Assembly: GCA_009827205.1 (NCBI GenBank)
Contig: WUAK01000027.1
Coordinates: forward strand, 1-15,654
DNA from: Phycisphaeraceae bacterium
GTDB lineage: Bacteria > Planctomycetota > Phycisphaerae > Phycisphaerales > UBA1924
Direction of reading: 5' to 3'
Length of the DNA stretch: 15,654 nt
Numbering within the stretch: position 1 is the first letter of the stretch; every line of letters starts with the position of its first letter. The position numbers and the translations under genes were made by a program. The notes below the pieces were generated by a model. The model worked only from the letters and a program-made list of their open reading frames with translations, made no database searches and was not told where the DNA came from. Shown in pieces: positions 1 to 6,501 of this stretch.

Positions 1-1568
1 AACTCAACCATGATCCTGGGCTTGTCGGGGTAGAGTTCTTCGGCCTGCTGTGCTCCGGAGCGGTTCCGGCCGCCGCCGAAGTCGTCGCCGCCCGAAGTGT
101 TGTCGCTGTACGACATCGTGTAGCTGATCACATCGAACGCGGTGTCGGGCCCGCCGCCTCGACTGGCCTGCCACTGCGGTACCTGTTGGTTTGACCACGC
201 AGAGATCTGTCCGAGATCAGCAACCACGTACGAAATGAGTTCACGCCCGTTGGGCAGCGCGAGCAGCGCCTGTGCGTCCGCGTCGGTTTCGACCTGACCC
301 GTCACGCCGGCGCTGCTTGCCTCATTCTTCAGGCTGTTTGCCTGTCCGACGACCGTCTTGATGATCTGAGGCTCTCGGTTGTTCGCCACTGCGGAGTTGT
401 CCATCGCCCAGCTGATGAACATCGCGGCGCTCGCTGCGAGCGAGAGCCCCGCAGCGATGCCGAACCACTTCGTCTTTTTCTGGTACATGCTCTCACGCAT
501 GACCCCGACCGGCATGAGGTTGGCATCGATGGTGGGCATGCCCAGGCCTTGCAGGGCGAGGCCGTAGGCGACACTCATCTCAAGCGTGACGGCGCCGAAC
601 TCGCCGGCGCGGGGGCCGTCGAGAGAGAGGCGTTTGAACTCGTCCATGCGGTACACGTCGAGCTGGAGCTGCTGCTTCAGGAAGCGTCGCAGGCCGGGCA
701 GCTTGAATGTTGAGCCGACACCGATGATGCGTTTGAGCTCCGAGTCGGGGTGCAGGCTGCTGTGGTACCCGATCGAACGCTGCGTTTCCTGTGCGAGATC
801 GGCGAACACGCCCTTCATCGCCTGGAACACGTGGCGCGAGTGCTTCGATCGCTCGGCTTCTCGCTTGAGTCTCTCGGCCTTGGCGTAGCTCAGCTTGAAC
901 TTCTCGACGAGCGCCTCGGTGAAGTGATGACCACCGATCGGGAACGTCCGCATCCAGACGCGGCCCGCGTCGGCAATGATCAGATCGGTCGAGTTGGTGC
1001 CCACGTCCATGATGACAGTGCCGGGCGTCTTCTCGGTGAACTGCAGGTCGTACGCCATCGCGTTGTACGCCGAGACTGGTGCGACATTCACCGCGTCGGG
1101 CGAGAGACCGACATCACGGAACAGCGATAGCTCTCGCTCGATGCGCTCCTTGGTGATCGCGAAGATGCCCACCTCGATCTCGGGCGAGTCCGGGCTCATA
1201 AATGTCTGGTAGTCCCACTCGACCTCTTCAAGAGGAAACGGGATCTGCTGGACAGCTTCGTACTGCACGAGGCCTGCGACCTTCTTGGGCTCCACGGGCG
1301 GCAGCTTGGCGAAGCGGGCAAACGCCTGGTTACCCGGAACACTCACAGCAATCGGTGCGCTCTCAAGGTCGTACTGGCTCGCCAGCTGACCGATCGCGAC
1401 ACGCATCGCGTCGTCGACATCGATGTCCGGTGTGGAGAGGACTTTCTTATGAGGGATGATGGCAAAGTCGAGCACCTCGACGCTGCCGTCACCAGTGACA
1501 CCGAGCTTGAGCGCTTTGATTGCACTCGATCCCAGTTCGATACCCCAGCACATACCCTCGGATGCCAT
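1..1568 (-). CDS. pilM: PilM-like type IV pilus/secretion ATPase with PilN-like C-terminal extension (3' partial)
   Basis: The frame is open from the ATG at 1568 to the window edge, 522 codons without a stop. The N-terminal ~340 residues match PilM, the cytoplasmic actin-like ATPase of type IV pilus and type II secretion inner-membrane platforms. The first phosphate motif is GIELGSSAIK (9-18), the second is DVGTNSTDL (188-196), and the adenosine motif GVGST starts at 283. After the actin fold, NLMP (350-353) is followed by a basic stretch and one membrane segment (about 368-389), then an extracytoplasmic part. That order is how PilN begins, so this reads as a PilM-PilN fusion. Standard PilM is about 350 residues and soluble. 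The start is supported by GGAAGGA seven bases upstream. The rest of the operon would lie left of the window. The PilM call is firm; the PilN call is inferred from the motif and topology. Confidence 0.88.
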   Translation of the reverse strand, partial: MASEGMCWGIELGSSAIKALKLGVTGDGSVEVLDFAIIPHKKVLSTPDIDVDDAMRVAIGQLASQYDLESAPIAVSVPGNQAFARFAKLPPVEPKKVAGLVQYEAVQQIPFPLEEVEWDYQTFMSPDSPEIEVGIFAITKERIERELSLFRDVGLSPDAVNVAPVSAYNAMAYDLQFTEKTPGTVIMDVGTNSTDLIIADAGRVWMRTFPIGGHHFTEALVEKFKLSYAKAERLKREAERSKHSRHVFQAMKGVFADLAQETQRSIGYHSSLHPDSELKRIIGVGSTFKLPGLRRFLKQQLQLDVYRMDEFKRLSLDGPRAGEFGAVTLEMSVAYGLALQGLGMPTIDANLMPVGVMRESMYQKKTKWFGIAAGLSLAASAAMFISWAMDNSAVANNREPQIIKTVVGQANSLKNEASSAGVTGQVETDADAQALLALPNGRELISYVVADLGQISAWSNQQVPQWQASRGGGPDTAFDVISYTMSYSDNTSGGDDFGGGRNRSGAQQAEELYPDKPRIMVE

Positions 1569-1876
1569 TTAGACGTCCTTCCTTATGGTCGGCAAGTGCA
1601 CCCGCTCGGGTCACGCGTCCCCGAGTGCGAAGGCCCCTGCTTGCTCGTACGTTCGACCCGCTCGAATAGAGGGCGGTTCGCGCCGCACCTCGATTCTGCT
1701 GCCCCCGGCCCATCTCGGACCGGGCCGGTGATGGTACACGCCCACCACTGCCCAGCACAGACCCAAGCCAATCAGCCCAGGCCCCCATCCATGAGGGGTA
1801 CGCAATTTAACACATCCTGTTCCTTCAGGAAGTGCGTCGCGGCATCGAGGATCAAAAGAACCAATACCTATTACAA
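1569..1876. other. 308-base intergenic region, leader of pilM
   Basis: There is no convincing gene here. It lies between the stop of the Memo-family gene and the start of pilM, both on the minus strand. A GC-rich inverted repeat (CCGGCCC at 1705-1711, GGGCCGG at 1722-1728, 10-base loop) could fold in the pilM leader RNA. It has no T-tract, so it is not a standard terminator. A weak TCCTG/CAGGA pair lies near 1818-1833. The pilM Shine-Dalgarno sequence is at its left end. I could not identify a clear -35/-10 pair. Confidence 0.5.
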
Positions 1877-3232
1877 CTAGAACATCGCCAATGATGCCGA
1901 GCTGATCATCGCGGCTCCCTGCGGGTCCATCGTCCCGCCGTAGGCGAGCAGGCGGACCTCGCCCGGCTGGGCGGCCTGCATGGTCGCGACGAGAGCCCCG
2001 GTCGAGCTCCATCGGGTCGGGTTCTGCTGCCAGGCGAGGCTAGAGACCAACTCCTCAGGCTTGTTCCCGGTGACAAGCTTGAGCAGGGTCTGGTCATGAT
2101 CGACGACCTTCTTCCGGTTCGCGTCGGCCTCGGGGGTGTTTCCGGCGAGCTGGGTCTGATCGCCGTAGCTCGGGCCGACGTGGCTCAGCTCGATCGAACC
2201 GACGACGAGCGTGGGGCCGGGCAGCGAGGCGATCGCGGACTTGAGGGCCTCCACGAATGGCTCGAGCGCGACACCCTGTCCGTCGTAGGACTCGCCGTTG
2301 TTGACGACGGGATCATGGACAAGGGCGGCGAAGATTGGGGGCGAGTTGCCCTCGTCGTCGCCGAACACGTGCTGGAGCCAGGCGGCCTGGAGCTCGATCG
2401 AGTGCTCCCGCTCGTGGTCGTACCGGCTCGCAAAGAGCTGTTCTCCTAAGGAGTTACGCATCAGCTCGACCATCTCGGAGTCCGATGGGCTCGTCCCGAT
2501 TGGGGTTTTGAAGCCCTTGTCGCACGCGACGACGCCTGTTGAATCGCCGAAGTGGTTGGTACCGAGAACGACGATGCGTGCGGGTTTGTCGGTCACGCGG
2601 AGCCTGCCGTAGACCGCGCCGTACATCTGAAACCCTTGTGCGTAAGGGACATACGGCGCGACGATGGCCTTGGGGAGGCTGTCGAAACTTGGATCCTCAG
2701 CTTGCTCGAGGGCCTGGTTCATCATGACCGTCATCTGCTCGCGCAGCTTCTGACCGCCCAGTTCGTCTTTTTCCTCGTCGGTGGCTGCTCGCCCGTGTTC
2801 TTTCTGCATCTCTTGCTCGACGATGCCGTCCGCCATCGCAGCGGTCTGCGCGGGGGGCAGGATCGCCGTCGAGTCGAAGTCGGCCTTCATCTTGTCCCAC
2901 ATCTCGTCGAAGACCTTGCCCTCGATCAGGCCCGCATCGTGGAGTTGTGCGATGAAGGGCTCGAGAATCTCCCGGTTGAGCCCCCTGCCGACCTGAGTGA
3001 CGATGTCGTCGAGTGTGTTCTCGCCGTTGAGCATTGGCAGGATGCCCTGCATGGCAGGCTGGGTAAAGACGACCTTGGGTGAGATTTGTTTGGCATCGGC
3101 GAGACCCAGCATCTGGACCTGCTGGCCGTCGGCTCCTTGGGCGGGGGCAACGAAACCCCGGATCGGCCGGAGCTTCGGCTTCTGGTGATGCTCGCTGGAG
3201 GCATCGAACGTTGGCTGTGTAGGCTGGTCCAT
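1877..3232 (-). CDS. Memo-family protein (AmmeMemoRadiSam system B-like) with N-terminal winged-helix-like domain
   Basis: This 451-residue protein has two parts. Residues ~45-105 resemble a PqqD-like or winged-helix module (LNGENTLDDIVTQVGRGL). Residues ~185-445 resemble the Memo fold, seen in VVLGTNHFG (221-229), HEREHSIELQ (273-282) and SIELSHVGP (346-354). Memo proteins are non-haem metal proteins often encoded with AMMECR1 and radical SAM proteins; neither partner is in this window. Two of the four usual metal-site positions differ: the PHAGY-type histidine is Tyr194 (VAPYVPYAQG), and the late cysteine of the CG motif is serine (TRWSSTG, 407-413). His227 and His351 remain. I chose the ATG at 3232 because AGGGGA lies just upstream. 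An in-frame GTG at 3463 would run into the divergent gene. Family membership is likely; catalytic activity is doubtful. Confidence 0.78.
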   Translation of the reverse strand: MDQPTQPTFDASSEHHQKPKLRPIRGFVAPAQGADGQQVQMLGLADAKQISPKVVFTQPAMQGILPMLNGENTLDDIVTQVGRGLNREILEPFIAQLHDAGLIEGKVFDEMWDKMKADFDSTAILPPAQTAAMADGIVEQEMQKEHGRAATDEEKDELGGQKLREQMTVMMNQALEQAEDPSFDSLPKAIVAPYVPYAQGFQMYGAVYGRLRVTDKPARIVVLGTNHFGDSTGVVACDKGFKTPIGTSPSDSEMVELMRNSLGEQLFASRYDHEREHSIELQAAWLQHVFGDDEGNSPPIFAALVHDPVVNNGESYDGQGVALEPFVEALKSAIASLPGPTLVVGSIELSHVGPSYGDQTQLAGNTPEADANRKKVVDHDQTLLKLVTGNKPEELVSSLAWQQNPTRWSSTGALVATMQAAQPGEVRLLAYGGTMDPQGAAMISSASLAMF

Positions 3233-3410
3233 TCCGGGTTCCCCTGGGAGGCTTATGGGCTCGATTTGAGTGTAGCGCTCAGCGGATCGGATGCCGCTCT
3301 CCGGGGTGGTTGAAAGCTGGACTTGGGCGTGTTTGGGCCTACACTTGCCGTCTCGGAACGCCGGCGGTGGGCCCGGCCGATCCGTGGTCGAATCAGCACG
3401 AATTTCAGAA

Positions 3411-3430
3411 CCGGGCCCCAGCCCGGGGAG
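3411..3430 (+). promoter_or_regulatory. Hairpin touching the Shine-Dalgarno sequence of the 107-residue gene
   Basis: CCGGGC (3411-3416) and GCCCGG (3421-3426) can pair around a four-base loop directly against the GGGGAG Shine-Dalgarno sequence (3425-3430). An alternative CCCC/GGGG pairing (3416-3419 with 3425-3428) would cover it. Either fold could limit ribosome access. The pairing is visible in the sequence; regulation is an inference. Confidence 0.35.
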
Positions 3431-3438
3431 CACGAGCC

Positions 3439-3762
3439 ATGTCCAACGCAACCATGCACGCACCCGGCACCAAGATCCGCTGCACCATCAGCAAGGTGCC
3501 CCAGGCTGCCGGCACGCGCGAAACCATCGAGCGCATGATGCGGCAGGACCCCTCCAACGCGAAGGCTCTCCGCAAAAGCCAGAAGGCACGCGAGACCAAG
3601 AACAACTTCTACATCCGCGGCAACCGAATCTGGGGCGCCAGAGCCAAATGTGCCAAGATCGTTCACGTCAAAGAAGGCAACTCCTGGGAGATGACCTTTA
3701 CCCCGCAGGTCGGTAACGACATGGCGGCGATCAGTGATTACATCTCAGTCGAGACTATCTGA
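3439..3762 (+). CDS. Conserved-looking 107-residue basic protein of unknown function
   Basis: I do not recognise a named family. The protein is soluble, rich in Lys, Arg and Asn, and has no signal peptide or membrane segment. A charged helical middle (ETIERMMRQDPSNAKALRKS, 28-47) precedes a probable beta-rich C-terminal half with aromatic residues (NNFYIRGNRIWGAR, 55-68). Two cysteines (15 and 71) do not form a zinc motif. The basic character would suit nucleic-acid or ribosome binding, but nothing proves that. The ATG at 3439 is supported by GGGGAG eight bases upstream. It is transcribed away from the Memo-family gene and ends 24 bases before a strong hairpin terminator, so it is probably monocistronic. 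Confidence 0.75.
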   Translation: MSNATMHAPGTKIRCTISKVPQAAGTRETIERMMRQDPSNAKALRKSQKARETKNNFYIRGNRIWGARAKCAKIVHVKEGNSWEMTFTPQVGNDMAAISDYISVETI

Positions 3763-3786
3763 CCGGTTCAAACTCAGCATCGATCC

Positions 3787-3822
3787 AGAGCCGCTCCAAT
3801 CGGGGCGGCTCTGTTGCTTTTC
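3787..3822 (+). terminator. Rho-independent terminator after the 107-residue gene
   Basis: An 11-base stem (AGAGCCGCTCC with GGGGCGGCTCT, one G-U pair) has a four-base AATC loop and is followed by GTTGCTTTTC. It lies 24 bases after the plus-strand stop codon. Confidence 0.8.
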
Positions 3823-3860
3823 AGCATGTGCTGAGCACGCTTGCAAGTAACAACGAGAGC

Positions 3861-3901
3861 AAAAAAAAACCCGGCGTTAGCAACACTGCCAAACGCCAGG
3901 T
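3861..3901 (-). terminator. Rho-independent terminator for the glycosylase operon
   Basis: Read on the minus strand, a nine-base stem (CCTGGCGTT with AACGCCGGG, one wobble pair) around a 13-base loop is followed by nine consecutive T. It lies about 140 bases beyond the stop of the glycosylase gene and closes that minus-strand unit. Confidence 0.75.
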
Positions 3902-4038
3902 CTCGTGGGGGTCGGTTTCAGGCACCCATGTGGGTGCAGACATACATCCGCATCGACGGGTCCGCCGGTTGCATAAAGAATTCCAAATTTTGGGTGTCCC
4001 CTTGGGGGTTTTTGCCTAACAGGAGCGGTCAGTCTCGC

Positions 4039-4749
4039 TCATGTGCCGAGTTTCTCGAGCACCATCTGGAGATCATCCCAGACCTTCTTGCGATTCTCAG
4101 GCGTGTACGAGCGCAGGAGGTATGCGGGGTGATAGGTCGGCATCACAGGGACGGTTTCACCCGGCTCGATCTCGATCTCGTGGAAACGGTTGCGGATCTT
4201 GCCCATCGCCTCATTCGTCTGTAGCAGGCATTTCGCCGCGGGCAGCCCGAGCCCAACGATGACCTCTGGGCGCACGATCTTGATCTGCTCAATAAGGAAG
4301 GGCTTGCTGGCCTCGATCTCTTCTGCGGTAGGCGTTGCGTTGCCCGGTGGGCGGACCTTCAGCACGTTTGCGATGTAGACCGATTCGCGGCTAAGCCCCA
4401 TCGCGCTGATCATTTTGTTGAGCAGTTGTCCTGCTCTGCCCACGAACGGCTTGCCCTGCTCGTCCTCATCGGCACCGGGTGCTTCGCCGACGAACATGAG
4501 CCGTGCGCACGGGTCGCCGTCGTCCCAGACGATGTTCTTGTAGCTGGAGATAAAGGGCTCGTGCGGTCGTTCTTGCTCGTACCGGGCTCGCAACGCTTTG
4601 AGCGCTTTGACTGCGCCGCGCGTGTCCGCGTTGGGCTTTGGTTCAAGCGAGCCCCGCACGGGGATGAAGTCCACGCCGAAGAGCGAGGATGTCTTCGCGT
4701 GCTGTGCAACGACTCTGCGGGCGTGTTGTTCGTCGACCTGCTGGCTCAA
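4039..4749 (-). CDS. Family-4-like uracil-DNA glycosylase without iron-sulfur cysteines
   Basis: This 236-residue protein would remove uracil from DNA in base-excision repair. Motif A is GEAPGADEDEQG (88-99) followed by PFVGRAGQLL, and motif B is HPAYLLR (207-213). Both are characteristic of family 4 (UDGa) enzymes. Family 4 normally binds a 4Fe-4S cluster through four cysteines. Here the N-terminal CxxC is absent, the KCRPP cysteine is Val132 (KVRPPGN), and the last cysteine position is Ser148 (EASKPFL). The only cysteines, 81 and 174, lie elsewhere. There is an extra N-terminal arm of about 60 residues. The start is TTG at 4749, overlapping the upstream stop as TTGA, with GAAGG just before it, so translation is probably coupled. 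No in-frame ATG lies near the 5' end. Fold assignment is strong; activity without the cluster is inferred. Confidence 0.87.
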   Translation of the reverse strand: MSQQVDEQHARRVVAQHAKTSSLFGVDFIPVRGSLEPKPNADTRGAVKALKALRARYEQERPHEPFISSYKNIVWDDGDPCARLMFVGEAPGADEDEQGKPFVGRAGQLLNKMISAMGLSRESVYIANVLKVRPPGNATPTAEEIEASKPFLIEQIKIVRPEVIVGLGLPAAKCLLQTNEAMGKIRNRFHEIEIEPGETVPVMPTYHPAYLLRSYTPENRKKVWDDLQMVLEKLGT

Positions 4750-5072
4750 CCTTCGCCTTCAGCGGGGGGCGTGTTGTCATCGAGTTCCTGCTGCGCGTCG
4801 TCGATGATCTCTTGGCCCTCATCCACGGCATCATCGATGAGCTCTTCGCCCTGCTGCTGGGCCTCATCGATCACTTCGTCGGGGTAGCCGTCCCGGTCAG
4901 CATCAACAGTGCCCGGTCGTTCCACGGCATTGTTGGACTCGGTCAGGGTGCCCGGGTTTCCTCCGGTGGAGCCCACGATGACACCTACCGCGGCTCCGAC
5001 AACGAAACCGACGATCAGTCCCGGGATGAACGCCTTGACGAAACCGCTGGAACCGTTGGATTGCTCGGACAT
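4746..5072 (-). CDS. Small single-pass membrane protein with acidic C-terminal tail
   Basis: This 108-residue protein has no family I recognise. One glycine-rich membrane helix (about 15-35, IPGLIVGFVVGAAVGVIVGS) is followed by a very acidic tail. DADRDGYPDEV (57-67) resembles the DxDxDGxxD calcium loop of EF-hand or thrombospondin-type-3 repeats. After it, a Gln/Glu/Asp helix is partly repeated: EELIDDA (76-82) and QEIIDDA (87-93). The ATG at 5072 has AAGGGAG seven bases upstream. The stop overlaps the TTG start of the uracil-DNA glycosylase, so the two are co-transcribed. Functional linkage to DNA repair is not evident; the overlap may only set expression. The tail could be coiled-coil or disordered. 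Confidence 0.75.
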   Translation of the reverse strand: MSEQSNGSSGFVKAFIPGLIVGFVVGAAVGVIVGSTGGNPGTLTESNNAVERPGTVDADRDGYPDEVIDEAQQQGEELIDDAVDEGQEIIDDAQQELDDNTPPAEGEG

Positions 5073-5120
5073 GGCTGGACTCCCTTGTGTGAAGGTCCAC
5101 AGAAGATGCTGTTCTCAGGG

Positions 5121-5148
5121 ATCATACGGGCAAGACCGGGCTGGTCAG
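5121..5148 (-). promoter_or_regulatory. Possible sigma-70-type promoter of the membrane protein/glycosylase pair
   Basis: On the minus strand, CTGACC and TATGAT are separated by 16 bases, with the expected start about 40 bases before the ATG at 5072. The -35 element overlaps the stop codon of the preceding gene. The match is partial. Confidence 0.3.
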
Positions 5149-5369
5149 TAGCGGGACCGCCCCACTTTTCTGGTCCGAGCCATCCATCGGCCGTAATCGA
5201 GTGCGGCCTTGACCAGATCTGAGCGGCGCGTTGGTTTCCCCCGCCCGAATGCAGTCTCGTGGCGCCAGATCCAGTAGCGTCCCTTGGTTCTGAATCGGGA
5301 GATGAAGAGGAGCCTCAGGAGCTGCCAGCCGCCTGCGACGGTCTCAAAGAACCACCAGATCCTGCGCAT
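5145..5369 (-). CDS. 74-residue basic aromatic protein coupled to the epimerase
   Basis: I recognise no family. The first ~25 residues are hydrophobic and tryptophan-rich (MRRIWWFFETVAGGWQLLRL), possibly an amphipathic or membrane-attaching helix. The rest is strongly basic (WRHETAFGRGKPTRRSDLVK, 35-54) and ends in KVGRSRY. The ATG at 5369 shares its A with the epimerase stop (TGATG), and GAGGG lies four bases before the start. This supports that start over a GTG at 5402 and implies translational coupling. A role with the epimerase, for example at the membrane in envelope polysaccharide work, is only a guess from position. Confidence 0.65.
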   Translation of the reverse strand: MRRIWWFFETVAGGWQLLRLLFISRFRTKGRYWIWRHETAFGRGKPTRRSDLVKAALDYGRWMARTRKVGRSRY

Positions 5370-6382
5370 CAGCCCTCGACCCCAACCATCGAGCGATACC
5401 ACTTGCAGGTCTGCTCGAGCCCCTCGCGCAGATCCGCGATGGGCTGGTATCCCAGGATCTGCTCTGCCCGCGTGATGTCGGCCTGGCTGTGCCGCACGTC
5501 TCCGTCGCGCGGCGACTCGAACACCGGCTCTGCCGGATTGCCCGTGATGATCTCGGACATCGCGTTTGCGAGTTCGATCAGCGTGACCGAGCCGCCCGTC
5601 CCGATGTTGATGACCTCGCCCTTGAGTCTGGTTGGGGTCGCGCCTGCTTTGAGCGTGGCGTAGACGGCGTTGGATATGAACGTGAAGTCCCTGCTCTGTT
5701 TGCCGTCACCGAAAATCGCGGGCGGCTCGCCCTTGAGCAGCTTGCTCGCGAAAGCCGCGACAACCGCTGCGTACGCTGAGTCGGCGCGTTGCCGCGGGCC
5801 GAAGATGTTGAAGTACCTGAGGCTCGCGGTGCTGAGCCCGTACGCGTTGCTCCAGGTGTGCGCAAGCAGCTCGCACGTGATCTTGCTTGCCGCGTAAGGG
5901 CTCATGGGCATGGGCGGCATGGACTCGTCGCAGGGGAGTGTTTCTGGATCTCCGTATGCGCTACTCGAAGCCGCGAGAACGACTCGTTTGACGCCCGCCT
6001 TGCTCGCGGCGCTCAGCACACGAAGAGTCCCCGAGGCGTTGACCTCGAACGTGCGCGAGGGTTCTTTCATGGAAAGAGGCACCGAGCCCAGCGCCGCCAG
6101 ATGCAGGACAATCTCGCAACCATCGACGGCCTCGTTGATCGCGCGATCGTCGAGGATTGAGCCATAGACAAACCGCACTGTGTCGGGCTGAAGCTCGACC
6201 AGATCCGAGAGATGGTCAAGTGTTGAGTTCGAGAGGTCGTCGATGATATTGACGCTCGCGCCGGAGGCGACCAGCGTATCGACGATGTGCCCCCCGATGA
6301 ATCCGGCACCACCCGTGACACAGACTGACTTGCCGCGGTACATCGCGCAGATCTCATCAAACGTGTCTTTGGGTAATTCCAT
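5369..6382 (-). CDS. NAD-dependent sugar-nucleotide epimerase, WbpP/UDP-GlcNAc 4-epimerase-like
   Basis: This 337-residue protein of the extended short-chain dehydrogenase/reductase family interconverts nucleotide sugars for polysaccharides in the cytoplasm. TGGAGFIG (23-30) is the NAD-binding loop. The catalytic set is serine in ASSSAYG (138-144) with Tyr163 and Lys167 in YAASK. GSVPLSMKEP (99-108), GPRQRADSAYAAVV (195-208) and FGDGKQSRDFTFI (224-236) resemble the WbpP/TviC group of UDP-GlcNAc/GalNAc 4-epimerases more than classical GalE. Length is normal. The ATG at 6382 has AGGA nine bases upstream. It sits just after the terminator of the metalloprotease gene, so it has its own promoter somewhere in 6383-6441, though I could not define one. 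It overlaps the 74-residue gene by one base. Exact substrate is uncertain. Confidence 0.87.
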   Translation of the reverse strand: MELPKDTFDEICAMYRGKSVCVTGGAGFIGGHIVDTLVASGASVNIIDDLSNSTLDHLSDLVELQPDTVRFVYGSILDDRAINEAVDGCEIVLHLAALGSVPLSMKEPSRTFEVNASGTLRVLSAASKAGVKRVVLAASSSAYGDPETLPCDESMPPMPMSPYAASKITCELLAHTWSNAYGLSTASLRYFNIFGPRQRADSAYAAVVAAFASKLLKGEPPAIFGDGKQSRDFTFISNAVYATLKAGATPTRLKGEVINIGTGGSVTLIELANAMSEIITGNPAEPVFESPRDGDVRHSQADITRAEQILGYQPIADLREGLEQTCKWYRSMVGVEG

Positions 6383-6437
6383 CGTGGTGATCCTACGGCG
6401 TGCGCGCGGCTACGCCCACCGCACGTGATATGTAACA

Positions 6438-6469
6438 GAAAAGCCCCCCGGGGTGGGTCCCGGGGGGCT
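6438..6469 (-). terminator. Rho-independent terminator of the metalloprotease gene
   Basis: Perfect 11-base arms (AGCCCCCCGGG at 6442-6452, CCCGGGGGGCT at 6459-6469) with a six-base loop are followed on the minus strand by TTTTCTG. It lies 33 bases past the stop at 6502 and separates that gene from the epimerase. Confidence 0.88.
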
Positions 6470-6501
6470 GGTAGAAGTAAATCAGTATCAACAATCCCGG
6501 A

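Noticed and set aside
1611..1830. Open minus-strand frame between the Memo gene and pilM with a short hydrophobic stretch
   Set aside because: It has no ATG, no ribosome-binding site, and codon third positions unlike the neighbouring genes. It reads as chance open sequence in a GC-rich leader.
3233..3463. N-terminal extension of the Memo-family protein starting at a GTG at 3463
   Set aside because: It would overlap the divergent 107-residue gene and has low-complexity content. The ATG at 3232 has a good Shine-Dalgarno sequence.
3997..4013. CCCC-TT-GGGG followed by TTTTT as a plus-strand terminator
   Set aside because: The loop is too small and the stem too short, and no plus-strand gene ends nearby that is not already terminated at 3787-3822.
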